A DNA stretch of 7,044 nucleotides from Chloroflexi bacterium RBG_19FT_COMBO_48_23 (GTDB lineage Bacteria > Chloroflexota > Dehalococcoidia > GIF9 > UBA5620), in NCBI GenBank assembly GCA_001795315.1, contig MGOH01000052.1, forward strand, positions 348 to 7,391, in the 5' to 3' direction. Position 1 is the first letter of the stretch, and the number at the start of each line of letters is the position of its first letter. The notes under the pieces were generated by a model. It had not been told where the DNA came from. It worked only from the letters and a program-made list of their open reading frames with translations, and made no database searches. A program made the position numbers and the translations under genes. Below are positions 1-5,330 of the stretch, in pieces.

Positions 1-726
1 GAGTTGGCCACAGAATGGGCACATGACCCGGTAGCCGGTATTGCTCACAATCTTTCTGGAGCCATTGCCCCTCATGAGATGGCGGCTAAGTGGTTTTCAG
101 CGGTTGAACCCCAGATCATTTTTACCTGGGTTCTGACTACACTGCGTGAGCTGCTCCCAGTATTGGTGGGGTTACTAGCGGCTTCCATCCTGCTGATAGC
201 TGCAAATGCAGGGCTAATCGGGATCTCCCGGGTTACCTATTTTTTGGGGAGGCGAGGCTTGGTGCCTGGGGTTTTAGCCTCAGTTCATCCCCGCTTCCGG
301 ACGCCCTGGGTAGCTATAATATTATTTTCGGTTATTTCAATAGTTCTCCTCATCCCCGGTTTTTTCGCACCGCAGGCTTTTATCCATCTGGGAGCCTTGT
401 ACGCTTTCGGTGCCGCAATGACTTACTTTCTGGCTCACGCTTCCATTTTGAAATTGCGCGATAAATATCCTGAATTGCCTCGCCCGTTTAAGATTGCGGC
501 AAATTTTAAAATAAGAGGCCGGGAGATACCTGTCACTTCTGTTCTGGGGATGTTAGTTACCGCCTTCGTCTGGCTAGTTCTAGTGATAACCCAAACCTAT
601 AGTCGTTGGGTCGGCCTTGGCTGGATGGCCTTAGGACTTGGTATCTATTTCCTTTTCCGTTGGCTGAGGCGCGTGCCTCCAGGTCAGACAAGTGGTTTGA
701 CTGGTCTTACGGGAAGTCAAAAATGA
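1..726 (+). CDS. APC-superfamily permease, C-terminal part (5' truncated by window)
   Basis: This is the C-terminal 241 residues of an integral membrane transporter; the reading frame is open at base 1, so the true start lies outside the window. About five hydrophobic spans are visible, near residues 40-70, 97-120, 124-148, 178-197 and 204-222 of the fragment. They are consistent with the second half of a 12-14 helix APC (amino acid-polyamine-organocation) permease. The segment ISRVTYFLGRRGLVPGVLAS followed by HPRFRTPWVAI is typical of the cytoplasmic loop and following helix of this superfamily. The early TEWAHDPVAGIA also fits an extracellular loop of APC carriers. Substrate cannot be read from the sequence; amino acids or an inorganic cation are possible. 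The tail is arginine-rich then SGLTGLTG. Downstream Usp and RCK genes suggest regulated transport (inference). Confidence 0.85.
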   Translation, partial: ELATEWAHDPVAGIAHNLSGAIAPHEMAAKWFSAVEPQIIFTWVLTTLRELLPVLVGLLAASILLIAANAGLIGISRVTYFLGRRGLVPGVLASVHPRFRTPWVAIILFSVISIVLLIPGFFAPQAFIHLGALYAFGAAMTYFLAHASILKLRDKYPELPRPFKIAANFKIRGREIPVTSVLGMLVTAFVWLVLVITQTYSRWVGLGWMALGLGIYFLFRWLRRVPPGQTSGLTGLTGSQK

Positions 727-755
727 TTGCACAACTCGCCAGGCGGAATTATAAT
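727..755 (+). promoter_or_regulatory. Candidate promoter for the usp-RCK-RCK-pheA unit
   Basis: A perfect -10 box TATAAT is at 750-755. A weak -35 (TTGCAC, 3 of 6 matches) is at 727-732 with an ideal 17-base spacer. It starts directly after the permease stop codon, and the predicted transcript start near 762 gives about 27 bases of leader before the Usp start codon. It would let the four downstream genes be expressed separately from the permease. The prediction is based only on box matches. Confidence 0.45.
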
Positions 756-788
756 GTTTACAGTTGAGCCGTTATGTAGCAGAGACTT

Positions 789-1214
789 ATGAAACTCGAA
801 AGAATATTGGTCGCAGCAAGCGGCAAGGACGCTGATGTGGAAGCGGTGAAGCTAGCCTGTGACCTGGCTAAGAAATCGAAGGCTAAGGTTCATGTTGTTT
901 ATGTGATTGAAGTCAAGCGCAGCTTGCCGTTGGATGCGGTTATAGAGTCCGAAATAGAGAAGGCGGAAAAAGTACTGACTCGTGCTGAGGAGATTGCTGC
1001 TGACAGAGACTGCGAAGTGGAGACCGACTTGATTCAGGCGCGAGAAGTAGGCCCGGCCATCGTGGACGAGGCAATGGAAAGAGAGGTTGATTTGATTTTG
1101 ATGGGCGTTACTCATAAGAAGCGTTTCGGCGTTTTCGATTTAGGCAGGGTGATACCGTATGTTTTAGAAGAAGCTCCTTGCCGTGTCCTGCTGTGTCGGG
1201 AGCCCATGGCTTAA
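789..1214 (+). CDS. Universal stress protein (UspA family), single domain
   Basis: A 141-residue cytoplasmic alpha/beta protein of the usual single-domain Usp length. It opens with KLERILVAASG (first beta strand), continues with the KVHVVYVIEV strand around 33-42, has a helix-rich acidic middle (50-75), and ends VDLILMGVTH then APCRVLLC, the last two core strands. In ATP-binding Usp proteins the final part reads G-x2-G-x9-G(S/T). Here it is G106-VTHKKRFGVFDL-G119-R120, so the second glycine and the Ser/Thr are missing and nucleotide binding is uncertain. Start ATG at 789 has only a weak AGAG Shine-Dalgarno. It lies 62 bases after the permease and 10 bases before an RCK gene, which suggests a regulatory role for the neighbouring transporter rather than general stress (inference). 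Confidence 0.88.
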   Translation: MKLERILVAASGKDADVEAVKLACDLAKKSKAKVHVVYVIEVKRSLPLDAVIESEIEKAEKVLTRAEEIAADRDCEVETDLIQAREVGPAIVDEAMEREVDLILMGVTHKKRFGVFDLGRVIPYVLEEAPCRVLLCREPMA

Positions 1215-1224
1215 GGCAGAAATT

Positions 1225-1626
1225 ATGAAAATAGTTATTATGGGATGCGGGCGGGTTGGCGCTCAGCTAGCCAGTTTACTCGATGCTGACGGACACAAGG
1301 TGACTGTTCTAGATATAGACGCCCATAGTTTTAGGCGATTGCCGCCCAGTTTTGGTGGTACGGCGATACTTGGCGATGGTACCGATGAGGAGATGCTCAA
1401 AAAGGCGGGTATTACGGATGCTGACGCCTTTGTGGCAGTGACTCAAGGTGACAATCGCAATGTTATGGCAGCTCAGATTGCAAAGCATGTATTCAATGTT
1501 CCGAAAGTACTCTGTCGTATATACGACCCGTTGCGCAAAGACGTCTATGAGACGCTCGGGCTTGAGGCTGTAAGTCCCACAACTGTCTTTGCTCAATTGC
1601 TAAGGGATAAGCTGCTTTCTGCATGA
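1225..1626 (+). CDS. RCK/TrkA NAD-binding-domain protein (RCK_N only)
   Basis: A 133-residue Rossmann-fold protein of the TrkA/KtrA type, which gate potassium and other transporters according to bound NAD(H) or ATP. The dinucleotide loop is G7-C-G9-RV-G12, the acidic residue ending strand 2 is D30 (VLDID), and GDGTDEEMLKKAGI (about 50-63) and DAFVAVTQGDNRN follow the family pattern. The usual C-terminal ligand domain (TrkA_C) is absent: the protein stops soon after the RCK_N domain. ATG at 1225 is chosen over an in-frame start at 1183, because the longer version would overlap the Usp gene by 32 bases and add 14 residues ahead of the canonical MKIVIMGCG start; AAGG at 1213-1216 is a plausible ribosome site. 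It sits 19 bases ahead of a full RCK protein and may pair with it. Confidence 0.88.
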   Translation: MKIVIMGCGRVGAQLASLLDADGHKVTVLDIDAHSFRRLPPSFGGTAILGDGTDEEMLKKAGITDADAFVAVTQGDNRNVMAAQIAKHVFNVPKVLCRIYDPLRKDVYETLGLEAVSPTTVFAQLLRDKLLSA

Positions 1627-1645
1627 AAGGGGTGAAACTCTAGAA

Positions 1646-2308
1646 ATGTATATGATCATTGTTGGTGGTGGCAGCGTCGGCTATCACTTGTGCAAAGCAC
1701 TACTGAAAGAGGGGCACGAGATATTGGTCCTGGACAAGGATGCAACTAAATGCGATAACTTCGAGGATGAGATGGGAAGCGTATGTGTGAGAGGAGATGG
1801 TTGTGAAGTGGCTACTTTGGCTGAGGCCGGCGTATCCAGAGCTGAAGTCTTTATAGCCGCTACTGATGAGGATGAGGATAACCTGGTAGCTTGCCAGATA
1901 GCCAAGCATAAATTTGGTGTACCTCGGACGATTGCTCGGGTCAATGACCCTAAAAACGAAGAAATTTTCAGGAAGCTGGGGGTTGACTGTCCCATCAGTG
2001 TTACTAATCTCATTCTGGAACATATTGAAGAGAAAATACCCACGCATCCGCTAATTCATCTTTTGACTATGGGGGAGGAGAAGATACAGATCGTTGAGGT
2101 TAAAATACTGGAAGGGTCAAAATCCGCGGGCAAGTCGGTTAAGGATCTGGCATTACCCTCCGATTCTATTTTAGCGCTGCTAATACGAAATGGACAGAAG
2201 CCTCAGGTACCAACGGCCGATACTATTCTGGAGGTTAATGACCGTATTATCGCTTTGACAACTACTGATAGTGAGGAGATTCTGCAAAAGGAATTGGCTA
2301 GTGGTTAG
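1646..2308 (+). CDS. RCK/TrkA regulator with RCK_N and TrkA_C domains
   Basis: A 220-residue soluble regulator of the TrkA/KtrA class. Residues 1 to about 130 form the NAD-binding RCK_N domain, with G7-G-G9-SV-G12, D30 in LVLDKD, RGDGCEVATLAEAGV and ATDEDEDNLVACQIAK. Residues about 139-220 form a TrkA_C (RCK_C) domain: EEKIQIVEVKI, GKSVKDLALP, and a last strand NDRIIALTT. Its length matches KtrA-like proteins with one RCK unit. These normally assemble on the cytoplasmic face of a channel or carrier and bind nucleotides in the N-domain and small ligands, sometimes c-di-AMP, in the C-domain; the ligand here is unknown. The ribosome site AAGGGGTGA (1627-1635) is strong and 10 bases from ATG 1646. 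No TrkH/KtrB membrane partner is in the window; the upstream permease is the nearest candidate (inference). Confidence 0.92.
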   Translation: MYMIIVGGGSVGYHLCKALLKEGHEILVLDKDATKCDNFEDEMGSVCVRGDGCEVATLAEAGVSRAEVFIAATDEDEDNLVACQIAKHKFGVPRTIARVNDPKNEEIFRKLGVDCPISVTNLILEHIEEKIPTHPLIHLLTMGEEKIQIVEVKILEGSKSAGKSVKDLALPSDSILALLIRNGQKPQVPTADTILEVNDRIIALTTTDSEEILQKELASG

Positions 2309-2328
2309 TCCTCGTATGGGGTGTAGGG

Positions 2329-3144
2329 ATGACTAAGGTTGCTTTTCAGGGGGAGAGGGGGGCGTTCAGTGAAGATGCCGTGATCAATTTCTTTGGCGAT
2401 GCTGAACTTTCCCCCAGCCGTTATATAGGCGATGTTTTTGAAGCTGTGCTTAGAGATAATGTCGATTTTGGTGTGGTACCGGTGGAGAATTCTCAAGCTG
2501 GCAGCATTAATGATACCTATGACCTGTTGTTAAGCTATCCTCTGAATATCTTTGGTGAAATTCGTCTCAGGATAAGCCATTGCTTGATGGCTTTGCCCGG
2601 AGAAAGTCTGGATGAAATAAAGGTGATCTATTCACATCCTCAGGCATTAGCCCAGTGTGAGGAGTTTTTGAGGAAGCTCAAGGTTGAGATTATGCCTACC
2701 TACGATACTGCTGGTAGCGCCAAAAAGATAAAAGAAGCTGGACTGAAAGGATGTGCTGCTGTGGCAAGCAAAAGGGCGGCTCAAATTTATGGTTTGGAGA
2801 TACTGGCGGAGAAAATTGAGACCAATCCCAATAACTACACTAGATTTTTCGTTATTTCCAAAGAGAAAGCCGAAGCTACACCGAAAAGCAAAACGTCTTT
2901 GGTCTTTAGCACCAAGAATACTCCGGGAGCACTATATGCTTGTTTGGGAGCTTTTGCCACCAGGTGTGTAAACCTGACAAAGCTGGAATCAAGGCCCAGT
3001 AAAGAGAAGCCCTGGGAATATATATTTTATGTTGATTTTGAAGGGCACATAGATGACCGAGTTTGTCAGGAAGCACTGACGGAGCTTAAGCAGGAAACCG
3101 ATTTCATAAAAATACTCGGCTCTTATCCACGTGCCGGCGATTGA
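2329..3144 (+). CDS. pheA: Prephenate dehydratase (PDT domain plus ACT domain)
   Basis: Converts prephenate to phenylpyruvate in phenylalanine synthesis, in the cytoplasm. The 271-residue length is that of a monofunctional enzyme without a fused chorismate mutase. The catalytic domain begins VAFQGERGAFSEDA and shows VPVENSQAGSI (49-60; the family usually has ENSxxGS) and the NYTRFFVI motif with the key Thr171-Arg172-Phe173. The regulatory ACT domain (about 190-265) has GALYACL (200-206) and LTKLESRP (216-223; ESRP at 220-223), the signatures of phenylalanine binding, so feedback inhibition is expected. GGGGTG at 2318-2323 lies 5 bases before ATG 2329. It is 20 bases after the RCK gene and so probably cotranscribed, though no metabolic link to it is obvious. 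Its stop is 3 bases from the stop of the convergent HIT gene. Confidence 0.96.
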   Translation: MTKVAFQGERGAFSEDAVINFFGDAELSPSRYIGDVFEAVLRDNVDFGVVPVENSQAGSINDTYDLLLSYPLNIFGEIRLRISHCLMALPGESLDEIKVIYSHPQALAQCEEFLRKLKVEIMPTYDTAGSAKKIKEAGLKGCAAVASKRAAQIYGLEILAEKIETNPNNYTRFFVISKEKAEATPKSKTSLVFSTKNTPGALYACLGAFATRCVNLTKLESRPSKEKPWEYIFYVDFEGHIDDRVCQEALTELKQETDFIKILGSYPRAGD

Positions 3145-3147
3145 TAG

Positions 3148-3633
3148 CTAGGGTGCCTTCTGCAAACCATCCTTTAACTTCTTGTAAGCATTTGCTAATG
3201 CTTCTGGTAGAACTTTGGTATTTGAAATCACCGGCATGAAGTTAGTGTCACCCTGCCATCGAGGCACTATGTGAGTGTGAATATGATCATCTACGCCGGC
3301 CCCAGCCACCTTACCTAGATTCATGCCGACGTTGAAACCTGCTGGTTTTGTTACTTCGATTAGCAATCTTAGGCTCCGCTTAACCAGATCGAAGTGCTCC
3401 TTTGCCTCTTCGTCGGTGAGTCCATCAAGATGGCCTATGTGGCGGTAAGGTGCTACCATCAGGTGCCCTGGGTTGTAAGGGAAGGAGTTCAGAATTATGA
3501 AATTACTTTTGCCCCGGCAAAGGATTAGGTTGGACTCATCGTTGACTTCTTTGGGTTTCTCGCAGAGAAAGCAACCACCTTTTTCAGCTTGAAGTATATA
3601 TTCTATTCGCCACGGTGCCCAGAGCTGTTCCAT
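3148..3633 (-). CDS. HIT-family nucleotide hydrolase/phosphorylase (Ap4A-type)
   Basis: A 161-residue histidine-triad protein. The catalytic motif is H117-I-H119-T-H121-IVP, preceded by GKVAGAGVDDH, and the N-terminal half has the family's NSFPYNPGHLMVAP block (49-62). The middle histidine H119 would carry the nucleotidyl intermediate. The family cleaves or phosphorolyses dinucleoside polyphosphates such as Ap4A, or nucleoside phosphoramidates; the starting MEQLWAPWR and overall layout resemble Ap4A phosphorylase-like HIT proteins. C21-F-L-C24 with nearby histidines (H65, H68) may form a structural zinc site, as in several relatives. The start ATG (complement of 3631-3633) follows AAGGCG at a good distance. 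It is transcribed alone, divergent from the HEAAH gene and convergent with pheA. Confidence 0.93.
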   Translation of the reverse strand: MEQLWAPWRIEYILQAEKGGCFLCEKPKEVNDESNLILCRGKSNFIILNSFPYNPGHLMVAPYRHIGHLDGLTDEEAKEHFDLVKRSLRLLIEVTKPAGFNVGMNLGKVAGAGVDDHIHTHIVPRWQGDTNFMPVISNTKVLPEALANAYKKLKDGLQKAP

Positions 3634-3660
3634 TTTCGCCTTTTGCTCTTGTCTTGCCTT

Positions 3661-3689
3661 ATCTTACATGGCTTAACAGCTAATTGCAA
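3661..3689 (-). promoter_or_regulatory. Candidate promoter of the HIT gene
   Basis: Read on the - strand, TTGCAA (3689-3684, 4 of 6 matches to the -35 consensus) is followed after 17 bases by TAAGAT (3666-3661, 4 of 6 to -10). The predicted transcript would begin about 20 bases before the HIT start codon. The -35 lies inside the palindrome ATTGCAAT. The match is moderate and the site is unproven. Confidence 0.33.
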
Positions 3690-3716
3690 TGAGGCTAATA
3701 TACAGGTAATTGTAAT
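3681..3716. repeat. Two near-identical ATTGnAAT boxes between divergent genes
   Basis: TAATTGCAAT (3681-3690) and TAATTGTAAT (3707-3716) differ at one base and are spaced 26 bases apart. The core ATTGCAAT is a perfect 8-bp palindrome, and the second copy is one base from it. One box overlaps the HIT -35; the other lies just upstream of the -35 of the rightward gene. They could be paired protein-binding sites acting on both promoters, but in AT-rich DNA chance is a real alternative. Confidence 0.3.
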
Positions 3717-3720
3717 AGTA

Positions 3721-3749
3721 TTGACTTTGCTGACTAACATTGTTATCTT
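3721..3749 (+). promoter_or_regulatory. Candidate extended -10 promoter, very close to start codon
   Basis: TTGACT (3721-3726, 5 of 6 to -35) is separated by 17 bases from TATCTT (3744-3749, 4 of 6), which is preceded by TGT, giving an extended -10 (TGnTATCTT). The transcript would start near 3756, about 8 bases before ATG 3764, so the message would be nearly leaderless. The arms CTAACA (3734-3739) and TGTTAG (3753-3758) flank the -10 as a 6-bp inverted repeat and could be an operator. Confidence 0.42.
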
Positions 3750-3763
3750 TGTTGTTAGCAAGT

Positions 3764-4618
3764 ATGGCCACCGTTGAACTGAACGTCATTACCAGCGGCA
3801 ATATCCCTTGGGGCTTAAAGAGGGACATTGAAAATATATTCCGCGATTGCTATCGGCGATTCGGGTCTAGAATTCCGTACAAAGTTGAAATCCACGTGGT
3901 TGATAAGGAGCCCAACATGCGGGCCTTGCTTAAAGAGGATAAGATTAGGCTCGGCATAACTACGGGCGGCGATGAGCAATTTATCTGTTCTCACGATGCC
4001 TGGCGCGGCTATCCTCGGGTGATCTGCTGCGTGGAAAAGCTGGCTAAGCTTAACAAATTAGCCAGGCCAGGGGCAATAAGGCATGAGGCAGCCCATAGTG
4101 CACTCCATGGTTCTCTGGAGTATTATATTTTCAGGATTCCCGATGATTGCCGTCATACGGCTGAGATTAAGGCGCTTGATTCGGCTGTGCTGGATCAGGC
4201 TCTTTACTATGTGTCTGTGGCGGTTAAAGATTTTGAAGCTACCAGATTTTTGATTCAGCATGACTTCATTAGTTGCCAGTTTGCTTTTGCTCTAGATCTG
4301 TTGCAACTTTCGGAGCAGGATAAGTCAGCGTGGAAGTTGGCCCAGACAAGTCGTCAGGCTAAATTTATTTACCTTACAACCCTGCTTAAGCCAACACTTT
4401 TTGCTCATCCATTATTGGCATTGCCACGGTCATCAAAGGGGATTTCTCTAGAGTACCAGGTTCAGTTGGCAAGAAGAGTGGAGGAGTTGTTGGAGCCTTT
4501 GGGAAGCGCAGAGCAGAATAAATTGTTGCAGGTGGCAAATATGATTGTTGAGGATGCCACAGACGACACCCATAAGAATGTTGATTCTGCTATGCGTCAC
4601 GCCATGAACCTGGCTTAA
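3764..4618 (+). CDS. Putative zinc metallopeptidase-like protein with HEAAH motif, function unknown
   Basis: A 284-residue protein that I do not recognise as a named family. Its clearest mark is H107-E108-A-A-H111 followed by SALHGSLEYY, the HExxH zincin signature in a helix, with H115 and E119 also nearby. A second conserved-looking helix, KDFEATRFLI (155-164), resembles the E-x-x-A pattern that supplies the third zinc ligand (possibly E158) in ImmA/IrrE-like peptidases; this is inference. No signal peptide or membrane span is seen, so it is probably cytoplasmic. The region 60-92 contains several Cys and His (C75, H77, C88, C89). ATG 3764 is preferred to an in-frame TTG at 3740, because that TTG lies upstream of the candidate -10 box; no Shine-Dalgarno precedes either. 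It could be a protease or an inactive relative. Confidence 0.7.
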   Translation: MATVELNVITSGNIPWGLKRDIENIFRDCYRRFGSRIPYKVEIHVVDKEPNMRALLKEDKIRLGITTGGDEQFICSHDAWRGYPRVICCVEKLAKLNKLARPGAIRHEAAHSALHGSLEYYIFRIPDDCRHTAEIKALDSAVLDQALYYVSVAVKDFEATRFLIQHDFISCQFAFALDLLQLSEQDKSAWKLAQTSRQAKFIYLTTLLKPTLFAHPLLALPRSSKGISLEYQVQLARRVEELLEPLGSAEQNKLLQVANMIVEDATDDTHKNVDSAMRHAMNLA

Positions 4619-4688
4619 ACTGTGGGTTCATACTTATCTAGCGCTAATGGATTCCTTTTAGGCTAATTTAAGCACGCGCATTGCTTAA
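4604..4688. other. Convergent gene-end region with two weak stem-loops
   Basis: The two convergent genes end at 4618 and 4668. ATGAACC (4604-4610) can pair with GGTTCAT (4625-4631) across a 14-base loop, spanning the stop codon of the rightward gene. TTAAGC (4668-4673) can pair with GCTTAA (4683-4688) across 9 bases at the end of the leftward gene. Neither is followed by a run of T in its reading direction, so neither is a standard intrinsic terminator. They may protect RNA ends or be chance. Confidence 0.2.
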
Positions 4689-5231
4689 GAGTTCCTGTTT
4701 CAGATAATTCAATCTCTCTTCAAAGGGATGGGCCAATTGGCTTAGCTTTTTCTGCCACTCCTCTTTGGCTTGAATGTTAATCTGGCTGATGGCTGTGCCG
4801 GAGATTCTTAATTGATGGAGCATCTCTCTGCCAGCCTTTTCTATCTCTTGTCTTTCCCTGTTTTCAGCCTCCTCGTATTCTTGGAAAAGTTCCCTTATTT
4901 TGCCTAGAGTTCTTGTAGCCGTTGTAGCTTTGGTTATGGTTAGAATACCTTGACTTATTTTGTCTAAAGTTGTGGTGTATCTTAAGTCAATCCCTTCAAT
5001 AAGTCGGTGGATGGCTGCTTCGCTTAGTGAATCTTTATCCTGGCCGCTGTATTTGCCGAGCTCGACTTCAAGGAGGCGGATATCATACTGGCTGATGTAC
5101 TTCTCAGCCAGTAATTTTCCGCTTGTGCGGCATTGGCTATATCTTTGCTTCTCTCGTTCTTCTTGAGATAACTCGCCTAGCTTGCTAGCCTTTGCCTGGG
5201 CGATTTCCCAGGCGCTTTTAATTTCTCCCAT
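4668..5231 (-). CDS. Hypothetical charged, probably coiled-coil cytoplasmic protein
   Basis: A 187-residue protein with no domain I can name. It begins MGEIKSAWEIAQAKASKLGE, a short charged helix, then SQEEREKQRYSQCRTSGKLL with its only cysteine at C34. Residues about 110-187 are very rich in Glu, Lys, Arg, Gln and Leu with a heptad-like spacing (IRELFQEYEEAENRERQEIE and onward), so an extended helix or coiled coil is likely. No signal peptide, membrane span or catalytic motif is visible. The start codon is the complement of 5229-5231; the upstream ribosome site is weak and no other in-frame ATG occurs before the stop upstream. It is transcribed alone from a good promoter that overlaps a dyad, divergent from the beta-lactamase-fold gene. 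Assembly or scaffold roles are possible but unsupported. Confidence 0.72.
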   Translation of the reverse strand: MGEIKSAWEIAQAKASKLGELSQEEREKQRYSQCRTSGKLLAEKYISQYDIRLLEVELGKYSGQDKDSLSEAAIHRLIEGIDLRYTTTLDKISQGILTITKATTATRTLGKIRELFQEYEEAENRERQEIEKAGREMLHQLRISGTAISQINIQAKEEWQKKLSQLAHPFEERLNYLKQELLSNARA

Positions 5232-5269
5232 TTGTCTTATGCCTGATGTCCAATTTGGTTTTCGCTGGA

Positions 5270-5298
5270 ATTTTACCTTATAATTTTAAGGTATTCAA
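5270..5298 (-). promoter_or_regulatory. Candidate promoter of the coiled-coil protein gene
   Basis: On the - strand TTGAAT (5298-5293, 4 of 6 to -35) is followed after exactly 17 bases by TAAAAT (5275-5270, 5 of 6 to -10). The predicted transcript start is near 5263, giving about 30 bases of leader. Almost the whole spacer is a perfect dyad (5274-5293), so the promoter is probably under control of a DNA-binding protein. Confidence 0.5.
5274..5293. promoter_or_regulatory. 20-bp perfect dyad, likely operator in a divergent promoter
   Basis: TACCTTA (5274-5280) and TAAGGTA (5287-5293) are perfect inverted arms around six bases. The dyad fills the spacer of the leftward promoter and abuts the -35 zone of the rightward one. 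The outer pattern ACCT...AGGT within a promoter spacer recalls MerR-family operators such as those of CueR and SoxR, although those promoters have 19-20 base spacers and this one has 17. A simple repressor site is equally possible. No MerR-type regulator gene is in the window. Confidence 0.45.
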
Positions 5299-5319
5299 AG
5301 TTATAGTTTGGGCTATAAT
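5292..5319 (+). promoter_or_regulatory. Candidate promoter of the beta-lactamase-fold operon
   Basis: A perfect TATAAT is at 5314-5319; the best -35 is the weak TATTCA (5292-5297, 16-base spacer, 3 of 6), so activation by a bound protein is plausible. Transcription would start near 5326, about 5 bases before ATG 5331. The weak -35 overlaps that of the opposing promoter, so the two directions may compete. Confidence 0.42.
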
Positions 5320-5330
5320 GGGTAAGGGAT

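Noticed and set aside
666..721. Stem-loops near the permease end (GAGGC/GCCTC at 666-679; TTTGACT/AGTCAAA at 696-721)
   Set aside because: Both lie within the coding sequence and are not followed by a T run, so they were not called terminators.
1183..1224. Upstream in-frame ATG adding 14 residues to the first RCK protein
   Set aside because: It would overlap the Usp gene by 32 bases and places extra residues before the typical MKIVIMGCG start; ATG 1225 with AAGG upstream fits the family better.
1684..2047. Two long open frames on the - strand inside the second RCK gene
   Set aside because: They are antisense to a clear protein family, show no recognisable motif and have no separate support.
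3740..3763. TTG start adding eight residues to the HEAAH protein
   Set aside because: It has no ribosome site and lies upstream of the predicted -10 box; ATG 3764 is the simpler start.
3589..3777. Small + strand open frame across the HIT start and the divergent region
   Set aside because: It overlaps the HIT coding start and both promoter candidates, has no ribosome site and looks like a non-coding translation.
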